From Melieria omissa (lineage: Eukaryota > Arthropoda > Insecta > Diptera > Ulidiidae), in NCBI GenBank assembly GCA_963971225.1, contig OZ020269.1:2666001-2730000 (forward strand): a stretch of DNA of 64,000 bases, in the 5' to 3' direction. This document shows positions 56,735-64,000 of the stretch, piece after piece. The translations under genes were made by a program, and so were the position numbers. The notes under the pieces were generated by a model. It ran no database searches. It saw only the letters and a list, made by a program, of their open reading frames with translations, and was not told where the DNA came from. How positions within the stretch are numbered: position 1 is the stretch's first letter; the number at the start of each line of letters is the position of its first letter.

Positions 56735-57841
56735 CAGGGTGCGGAGAACGATCAAAATACGATCTTTCTCACGAATAATCGCAACCAAAAACTGAGTGCT
56801 TCTAATTTCTCGCGAGCGATAAAGTTGCGCTGCGAGCAAAAGCATTTACGATCTCTCACGAGAAATCTAAATGTTCGGAAAAATCGCGAATGAGAAAATG
56901 TCGCTGCAAGCGTCGTCAGTTCGATCTCTCGCGATCGTTCGTTTGTTGCGAGCGCTTGTTGTAAAACTCAATCAGTAACTCGTATTGTGAAGATTGAATC
57001 TTTGAACGATCGCGATCGTTCGTCTGGGCAATAAATAATGTATATAGGAGTTTGAGCAGTTTGCTATTATACTCGGCTGCTACTGACTGCAGTTTATTTC
57101 CTAAAGGAAACTTATGTATAGAAGTTTGTAGATTTTAAAGACCTTTTGTTAGGAAAATTATAACAAAAAAATAGAAAACTTTGTGTTATGTTTGTATATG
57201 GTCTCGTAATGCCTTTTAGTGCTTCCTTATATGTATCCTTTAAGTTGTTTTCCACACAAAATTCACTTTGAAAAATCTGTGTCTTTATTATATGTAACAA
57301 GTTTCGTCTTGTCAATATTTGACACTTTGCCCATATTGATATAAAAAAGCAAACGCACAAGAAAATAATTTCACAAATCGTCCTTCGTCCGTATATATCG
57401 CAAAATAGACTAAATTCAATGATTGTTTGCAGCCACGCTCTACCGACGAACCTTACAAAAATTCGTTCGCGATCGATCAAACATTCGCTCGCGAACGATC
57501 GATCAAACATTCGCTCGCGAACGATCGATCAAACATTCGCTCGCGAACGCTCGTTTTGGGATTGTATTTTATCGCGAGAAATACTTGAGCAAACGAGCGG
57601 TTGCGAATGATTTTCTGCATCAGCGTTCTTCCCACGACCGATCGCTTTCGTACGCTCGTTCGTTTGAAATGTGTATACATAAACTCGCTGCATACGATCT
57701 CTCACGAACGAATACGTAGGCAATGCATTCGCAACCGCTCGTTTGCTCAAGTATTTCTCGCGATAAAATACAATCGCAAAACGAGCCAATATGAGAAGAT
57801 CGAATTTTCGATCGTTCGCGAGCGAATTTTTCCGCACCCTG
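56735..57841. mobile_element. hAT element full of TCGCGA/CGATCG repeats
   Basis: CAGGGTGCGGA at 56735 and TCCGCACCCTG ending 57841, with CCTTTTAG duplicated exactly at 56727-56734 and 57842-57849, mark a hAT insertion. The interior is packed with TCGCGAACGATCG-type words on both strands, including a 26-bp tandem repeat at 57461-57552. The many frames through it are low-complexity artefacts. Confidence 0.92.
57461..57552. repeat. 26-bp tandem repeat rich in CGATCG
   Basis: Units starting ATTCGCTCGCGAACG at 57483, 57509 and 57535 (last partial), preceded by a shorter variant at 57461. Self-complementary words make it likely to form hairpins. Confidence 0.85.
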
Positions 57842-58199
57842 CCTTTTAGCGCGTACAAGCAATTTTTACTGGTCAAAGCAAATGTGAATAGCACTAATTT
57901 AGGGGAATTCCCTTTATGTGCATACAATAAAATTTACTGGTCAGAGCAATTGAAACGTGTTAATATTTTGTGAACTGTCAATGCAATAAGACGTGTTTGG
58001 TAAAGAAATTTTAATAGGTTTTAGAGATTAGGAACAAATCACCCATTTTTGTATACGATCAATGTCTTTTTTTACACGGTTTTTTTTTACACGGCTTCTT
58101 CTGGAACCAATCTACCGTGTAAAAACAGACTTAGGTGTACTGTTAAATATAAATGTTTCCAAGAAAAAAATTTTTTTTAAACTAGGTATTCTTAAAAAC

Positions 58200-60711
58200 C
58201 AGAGACCTAAAATAATTATTATCAATATTTTTGGAAATAAAAAAATTGCCCTTATTTACGATATTTTTATAAATATTGCTTTATAATAATTATTTCCAAT
58301 AAAAATTTTTTACATGGCCTGTAACTGTAATTATCATGTAATAAATATTTTTACGTTGCGTAATAACTGTTATGAAAAAAAAATAAAAAATTTCGTCCTC
58401 GATAATTATTATTTTGCAATTTTTTTGTTTTACGTTGCTTCATAACTTTTATTTTCGATTTTGTTTATTTACGTTACCGATAACTATTATTTTCAGAAAT
58501 TTTTTTTTACGTTGCTTCATAACTTTTATTTTCGATTTTTTTTATTTACGTTACCGATAACTATTATTTTCAGAAATTTTTTTTTTACGTTGCTTCATAA
58601 CTTTTATTTTCGATTTTTTTTTTTTACGTTGCCGATAACTATTATTATCAGAAATTTTTTTGTTACGTTACTTCATAACTTTTATTAAAGAACAAATTTT
58701 TTTTACGTTGCCTTGCCACATTATGAGTTCAAATTTTTTTTTGTTATTGTTTCAATACATTTATTTGTGGTACAACAAATTGACAAACGCAAATTTATTG
58801 CAGAAAACCAATTTACACCAACAACTAAAGTGCATTTTAATTTTTGTGCACATGAAAATCGCATATGGGAAACACCTCAGTGTTTGTAATTTAATTTGAA
58901 AAAACAAAACCCATATTTATGAAAAAAAAATCCTTCGGACGCGTCCGGACGGTTAGATTTGAAACTACAACCTTCGGAATTGAAGCTTGCGTACACTACA
59001 GTGAAGCCACAAGCTGACTTACAACAATTTAGCAAAATTATTATTTTGTTGGCACGTATAAAAAATCCGACTTTCAGCCACGCCGAAATAAGTTATGCCA
59101 ATGTTATCACGTGTTATCAATTAAATCAATGATATTCTTCCACAGAATAAACAGTATACAGAATGCGCATATCGACCAGCGAAGCAATCTGAATTTCGGA
59201 TACGGGCGGAAAGCAGCAGAAGGGAAGATAACAGAGTTGGTTGAACAGAACTTTTGTCTCTGTTAATTTCTCGTGCTACGATGATTTCTGTTATTGTAAC
59301 CTCGGTAAGTGCCGAATGGTGCAGGGCAAGTTCGTGCGCTCGATGCCGGCCATAGAAGTTACTGTTATTTTCAATGAAGCGCGATGTGCTATCGTTGTTG
59401 TTGTGTTGATCAGCGCTACACTCCGTCGTATGTACGCACCGCGCTGCACGCAAGTCTAAAGCCAATAAATCAAGTTCTTCTTAACCGTTTGTTGATCCAA
59501 TCAGATTTTTATGAAACAATTCTTATCTCATTACTTCTTATTTGAAGTGTTTTCACCATATTTGTAATCAATAGGCTTATTATATCAAGTTTCTTGATAC
59601 AACACCTTAACCCCTGTTTTGCCTCTTTAGACCCCGATTTTCAAAAACTCCCGTCTTAGCGTCTTCATTTTTCAATATGTACCAGCAGTTCAAATTTCAT
59701 ATTTGTAGCTTTGGGTTGGGCGGTGATTAATCAGTCAGTTAGTCAGGACAAACAATTATATGTACATAGACTTCTTATTCCTTCACGTGCACGTACAATG
59801 CATAGTAATGATTTTGTTGATAACACGTTATAACTGTTATTTACAATTAATACTTAATAACACGTGATGATATTGATAGAACTAATTTCCGCGTGGCTAC
59901 TTTTGTATCTTCTTTTTTTTTTCTAAATTGTTGTAAGTCAGCTTGTGGCTTCACAGTAGTGTACGCAAGCTTCAATTCCGAAGGTTGTAGTTTCAAATCT
60001 AACCGTCCGGACGCGTCCGAAGGATTTTTTGTTTCATAAATATGGGTTTTGTTTTTTCAAATTAAATTACAAACACTGAGGTGTTTGCCATATGCGATTT
60101 TCATGTGCACAAAAATTAAAATGCACTTTAGTTGTTGGTGTAAATTGGTTTTCTGCAATAAATTTGCGTTTGTCAATTTGTTGTACCACAAATAAATGTA
60201 TTGAAACAATAAAAAAAAAATTTTGAACTCAAAATGTGGCAAGGCAACGTAAAAAAAATTTTTTCTTTAATAAAAGTTATGAAGCAACGTAAAAAAAAAT
60301 ATCTGCAAATAATAGTTATCGGCAACGTAAAAAAAAAAAATCTAAAATAAAAGTTATGAAGCAACGTAAAAAAAAATTTCTGAAAATAAAAGTTATCGGC
60401 AACGTAAAACAAAAATCGGAAATAAAAGTTATGAAGCAACGTAAAAAAAAAATTTCTGAAAATAATAGTTATCGGCAACGTAAATAAAAAAAATCGAAAA
60501 TAAAAGTTATGAAGCAACGTAAAACAAAAAAATTGCAAAATAATAATTATCTAGGACGAAATTTTTTATTTTTTTTTCATAACAGTTATTACGCAACGTA
60601 AAAATTAATTGTTGCAAATAATAATTAAAATCAACAAAAAAAATTTATGTTGCATCGTAATAGTTACGTTGCAATTAGTTTCTTAAAAAACTTATAATAG
60701 TTAAGTCCTTG
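58200..60711. mobile_element. Fold-back element copy II with tandem-repeat arms
   Basis: CAGAGACCTAAAATAATTAT at 58200 and TTAAGTCCTTG ending 60711, flanked by a perfect 8-bp duplication TTAAAAAC (58192-58199 and 60712-60719). Left arm 58200-59032 and right arm 59923-60711 are inverted copies of each other; the loop 59033-59922 is 890 bp. Each arm has outer AT-rich DNA, a tandem array, then a unique inner block containing GGACGCGTCCGGACGG. The architecture recalls Drosophila FB and Galileo, while the CAGAG start and 8-bp duplication recall hAT. No transposase seen in the loop. Confidence 0.9.
58431..58711. repeat. 77-78 bp tandem array in the fold-back arm
   Basis: TACGTTGCTTCATAAC recurs at 58431, 58508, 58586 and 58664 (the last as a variant), spacing 77-78 bp. 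Each unit is two diverged halves, one with TACGTTGCTTCATAAC and one with TACGTTACCGATAAC. The inverted array is at about 60245-60540 in the right arm, and related arrays occur in copy I. Confidence 0.9.
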
Positions 60712-61331
60712 TTAAAAACACAGATTTTCATGAAATGTCTGTGCATTTCGTCTCTTAAGGGGACCCGGTGGTCTAGAAATTTCAAAAAATCGATTTTTTG
60801 TTTTTTCGATATTTCGAAAGTATAGTATCTTAAGAATGTAAGAGTGAACTTTTCATGCGGAAATTCCCAATATTATAGCTTCTACAGCCCATTAACCAGG
60901 TATAGAGCAGTCCGCGCGCTCCTCATGGGTCTAGCTAACTAACTCATTTATCTCGAAACGACTTTTTTCGGTACGCCGCGGATGAAAACAAAAAAACTAT
61001 TTAATCGAATCACTTGAAATTTGGATATGTTGTTCACAACATGTATGACTATCGTCGGAACTAGAATCATAATTTTATTTAAATAATTTCTTATTGTTTA
61101 CACTAAAAAACTAGTGAAAAAAGACCCGATTTTACGAACTTTTTTTTTCAAAAGCGCGCCATTTTGTCAATTTTTAATTTTTTCGATTTGTTCTAGTTCC
61201 GACCATAACTGCACTCTTTCTGGTTAAGAGTTTTCTTGAATTTTGGGTTTCAGATGAGTAGAAGTCTCGAAATTACGTACGCCGTCCGGGTCCGATTTGT
61301 CGAGAGGGTAATCTTTAGCAGCATTTTTATA

Positions 61332-62074
61332 TCAGGTGTACAACTTTGCTTCCGCCGTTTTCCGATAGGTGGCTGTACCGGCTGAGGCTGGTTGAAATAC
61401 ATAGATGGTAATGCCTTTAAAGTGAGTGTGGACAGTGCCTAACGAATTGTCATCGCCGTTTCAGTGACAGTTGTTCTTGTTTTCGTATTATTCACGCTCG
61501 AAAATGTCCGTTTATGTGCCCAATTCTCGCCATTTGCGGGAAGTTTTACTTTTCTGTTACAATTCGAAAAAAAATGCAGCTGAAGCGCATCGAATGCTCT
61601 CAGAAACTTACGGTGATGCTGCTCTGAGTGAAAGAACGTGTCGGGAGTGGTTTCAACGTTTTAAAAATGGTGATTTCGACATAACAAAGTCATCCTCCAA
61701 CACGACAATGCTCGGCCTCACGTCGCAAAAGTGGTCAAAAAGTACCTGGAAACGCTGAAATGGGAAGTCTTGCCCCACCCGCCGTATTCCCCAGATGTCG
61801 CCCCTTCTGACTTCCACCTATTCCGTTCGATGGCACACGGCCTGGCAGATCAACATTTTCAATCCTTCGAAGAATTGGAAAAATGGATTGCTTCATGGAT
61901 AGCGTGAAAAGAGGACTCCTTTTTTCGAGCCGGGATCCGAAAATTGCCGGAAAGATGGGAGAAAGTTGTCGCTAGCGACGGACAATACTTTGAATAATAC
62001 ATCTGTAAGCACTTTTTCGCAATAAAGCTTTTAATTTTGGAAAAAAAACGGCGGAAGCAAAGTTGTACACCTGA
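61332..62074 (+). mobile_element. Internally deleted mariner, uninterrupted copy
   Basis: TCAGGTGTACAACTTTGCTT at 61332 and its complement ending 62074, flanked by TA (61330-61331, 62075-62076). It encodes the N-terminal helix-turn-helix region, then jumps at about 61685 into the LHDNARPH block out of frame, followed by HPPYSPDVAPSDFHLF. Same deletion as in 4495-5578. Confidence 0.94.
61504..61758 (+). pseudogene. Mariner transposase N-terminal segment, truncated by deletion
   Basis: Starts MSVYVPNSRHLREVLLFCYN and includes KNAAEAHRMLSETYGD and LSERTCREWFQRFKNGDFD, the mariner helix-turn-helix region. After GDFD the deletion shifts frame and a stop follows at about 61758. The first catalytic Asp is not encoded. 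Confidence 0.92.
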
Positions 62075-62817
62075 TAATAAAAAATGTTGTTTTTAAAATG
62101 CAAAAAAAAATGTTTTGTATGTTCAATAAACGTAGTAATAAGCCCAAAAAGTTGAAACATCGTTTTTTTAATTTTTAATGGCAAAAAAAATCGTGAAAAC
62201 AGGTGAAATTTTCGTGCTCTAGACCACCGGTTCCCCTTAATGTCGATATCAGAAGAAGGGGCATTTAGTTTTTCAATCTTATCCTTCTTTTTTAATTGGA
62301 AACATTTTTTTAGCAGGCCTTTTATTTTTTCCAAATTTGTTTTCTGACTTTTTCCCACTGCATCTGTACAACGGGTCGCACTTTGAGAGTACAAACTTTA
62401 ATATAAAAATCTTAATTTTAAGTTGAATAAAAAACTGAATTTGTAATATTTACGTCACTATTTTGTTTCTCTCTCAGTGGATAAATGTGATATATTATTT
62501 TTTATAATACATGTTAATGTTTTAGAATTATGAATTCTCTTGTTATTTTATTTAGTTTTTAATTATTTATTTTCTCGTTCTTTTGTTACTTTCTGATGAA
62601 TATTACAACAATATGTGATAGTTCCTTTTGTTATTTTATAAAAAAGACTATGTTTTTGATTGAATTCATTCGTGTTATTTTTTCTATGTAATCGGCATCG
62701 GCCGATTTTCGCCCTTTCGACCGATTAATCGGCATCGGCCAAACTCGCCCTTCCGACCGATTAATCGGCATCGGCATCAGCCAAAGAATTTGGTATCGGT
62801 CGGACTCTAGTTACGAG

Positions 62818-63451
62818 TTGCCGGCGGCAGTAGTGTCCATCAGCCATCGTTAGAAGAAACGGCTTTGACAACGGGGAGCGCTTTCGCTTATCTGAATTCA
62901 CCTCATATATGCACACGTTAATTCACTAATTTACCCTTGCCGTGGCTTGCACCACCTTGCCGGTGCTCCGTTGGTGTTGTGGGGAATTCGTTTGATGTGG
63001 ATGGAGTTGGAGTGCTAATGCTTCACTGCGCAGTTCAGTTGTGGAGGGGAGAAATCGAGCTGTGCTCAGCAGAGATTATATTCATATTCAGTAATGCCTT
63101 TTGCAGTTTACACTCCGTGAGTGCTGCTTATCAACTCCATGGCATCCACAAGTTGTTATCAGGAGAATGCCGCAGTGTCGCAAAAAGCGATTTAAATGAT
63201 TGTTGCAAGCACAAAATGCAAGAACTTCGAAATAGCGACTCACACACAGTCGTTTCACGAATTTGTGTACAACGAGCACGTGTTGTGAACATAAAATGAC
63301 GCGCTAAGCCTTAAAAGTTTACAGTTTCATAATTTGTCGTCGTCTCGCGCAACGGGCATGCAATTTGTTTCGATTTGGTTATACTATATACAGATTGCAA
63401 CATAATACAATAAACTTATTCCTAAAAAAATTCAAAGAAATCTTCACATAC
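62818..63451 (-). other. Intron next to the upstream Drl-family exon
   Basis: No repeat boundary or conserved frame; it lies directly downstream (minus strand) of the exon at 63452-63600, whose GTATGT donor starts at 63451. Confidence 0.5.
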
Positions 63452-63600
63452 CTGCGTTAGTTGCGACGAGGCATAGTACGAAATTCTCGAGGGACAAATT
63501 GAATCCGGCTTGGAGTAAATTGTCTCAGCTATCTGATCGCCACCCATAGGCAGCAGGGCTGTTGCGTATGGAAAGGGAGCGGGAGTTGAGCTTCGAAACC
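63452..63600 (-). CDS. Drl-2: Derailed/RYK-family receptor, juxtamembrane exon
   Basis: 149 bp bounded by acceptor TTGTATTTCGCAG (exon from 63600) and donor CGCAG then GTATGTG (exon to 63452). It encodes GDQIAETIYSKPDSICPSRI then SYYASSQLTQ, the cytoplasmic juxtamembrane segment I know from Derailed-type receptors, ahead of the kinase-like domain. Its end is in phase 0 and the next exon at 46974 starts in phase 0 with VYSMSTPK, so the two join cleanly over a 16477-bp intron. It begins with two bases of a split codon; upstream exons with the transmembrane segment and WIF domain must lie beyond 64000. Confidence 0.87.
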
Positions 63601-63708
63601 CTGCGAAATACAATAAAAATTCTTATTAATCGATTATGTTACATACATACATGTCGATGGCACCATTCCTCATCGGATGTGGGGGTGCTGATAACTCTCA
63701 CAGTGGAG

Positions 63709-64000
63709 CAGTGGCACACGCAGGATTTTATTTCGGAGGGCGGGGGGTTTCGTGTAACTTTTTGGAGAACTTTGAAATCGAAAAAAATTTAGAAAATTTA
63801 CAGACTGAGATCCAAAACATGTGTGTTTCCCCTACCTGACATATTTTGGTCCTGAAAATTCAAAATAGAAAAAAAGGAGACGATTTTTTTCTTTTATTTT
63901 TATTTTATCTTCATTATTGCACAACCGCGAATATTTTAAAAAATATGTGAAGTGTGTAGTCCTTAATATTTTAAAGTCCTTTAAAAATCACTTTGGGTCA
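63709..64000. mobile_element. End of a hAT-like element related to 23923-29913, cut by window
   Basis: Begins CAGTGGCACACGCAGG and has a G-rich sub-terminus (GGAGGGCGGGGGG) like the large hAT at 23923. From about 63830, CCTGACATATTTTGGTCCTG and CATTATTGCACAACCGC match, in inverse, 29150-29060 inside that element. The other end is beyond the window, so no target duplication can be checked. Confidence 0.6.

Larger units (their letters stand above)
56453..58137. mobile_element. TA-inserted element with perfect 23-bp ends
   Basis: CACCTAAGTCTGTTTTTACA (56453, 23-bp repeat ending ACGG) is exactly complementary to the last 23 bp to 58137. TA flanks at 56451-56452 and 58138-58139. TTACACGG is repeated several times near both ends. 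Non-coding after removing the nested hAT at 56735-57841. TA target suggests the Tc1/mariner superfamily. Confidence 0.87.
60759..62236. mobile_element. TTAA element carrying a nested mariner
   Basis: GGGGACCCGGTGGTCTAGA at 60759 and TCTAGACCACCGGTTCCCC ending 62236 (18 of 19 complementary) are flanked by TTAA at 60755-60758 and 62237-62240. Core about 735 bp after removing the mariner; AT-rich, no transposase. Confidence 0.88.
56260..62809. mobile_element. hAT-like shell holding four nested element groups
   Basis: TAGAGTCCGACCGAT at 56260 and ATCGGTCGGACTCTA ending 62809 are inverted ends, and both sub-termini are built from ATCGGCATCGGC repeats. The 8-bp flank is GTTGCGAG (55888-55895, left of the SINE that later split the boundary) and GTTACGAG (62810-62817), 7 of 8. 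Nested inside: 56453-58137 (with 56735-57841), 58200-60711, and 60759-62236 (with 61332-62074). Only about 0.8 kb is the original element. No transposase recognised. Confidence 0.83.

Noticed and set aside
57112..57927. Several overlapping 60-130 codon frames
   Set aside because: They run through the palindromic CGATCG repeats of a hAT element and read on both strands; repeat artefacts.
60173..60538. 121-codon hydrophobic Phe-rich frame
   Set aside because: It is the translation of the TACGTTGC tandem array in the fold-back arm; related frames at 58461-58688 and 28054-28287 have the same cause.

Overview
The window is insect nuclear DNA: long AT-rich introns with consensus GT/AG splice sites, two recognisable fly developmental genes, and very dense nested transposons (mariner, hAT, piggyBac-like, pogo-like, Transib-like, BEL/Pao, LINEs, tRNA-type SINEs). 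Gene content and splice style point to a higher fly (Diptera: Brachycera); a tephritid or another acalyptrate fly is my inference from the repeat load and is not proven. No prokaryotic, CRISPR or operon features are present.

Host genes, both on the minus strand. (1) grainyhead (grh): the first coding exon is at 7890-9091, with the rest of the gene beyond the left edge. A likely untranslated upstream exon ends in a perfect splice donor at 15060. (2) A RYK/Derailed-family Wnt receptor, most likely Drl-2: four 3' exons encode the whole pseudokinase domain at 45813-46974, and a juxtamembrane exon at 63452-63600 lies across a 16.5-kb intron. Its extracellular part is beyond the right edge. An unrecognised 109-codon reading frame at 12396-12725 on the plus strand may be a third gene.

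Everything else is mobile DNA or silent intron/intergenic sequence. 1-7.8 kb: a Transib-like element with V(D)J-heptamer-like ends, a LINE tail, and two tandem hAT copies carrying nested insertions. 10.8-12.2 kb: a pogo/Tigger-like element and a SINE. 17.6-23.8 kb: a SINE, two LOA-like LINE insertions with clear target duplications, TTAA elements and a mariner-like remnant. 23.9-29.9 kb: a large hAT shell containing a fold-back element, itself split by a 2.7-kb long-inverted-repeat element. 30-36 kb: a MITE, a hAT element, and TTAA elements nested with a mariner. 37.2-44.1 kb: a mariner split by a BEL/Pao retrotransposon, one of whose LTRs has been hit by a P-like MITE. 50-55.5 kb: hAT elements and a solo LTR. 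55.9-62.8 kb: a hAT shell, with a SINE at its edge, holding four nested element groups including a second copy of the fold-back element. Many insertions can be proved inside the window because a second copy provides the empty site.

The most unusual item is the fold-back family (24951-28521 and 58200-60711). It has CAGAGAC ends, an 8-bp target duplication and arms built from a 77-78 bp tandem repeat, an FB/Galileo-like architecture with hAT-like ends.
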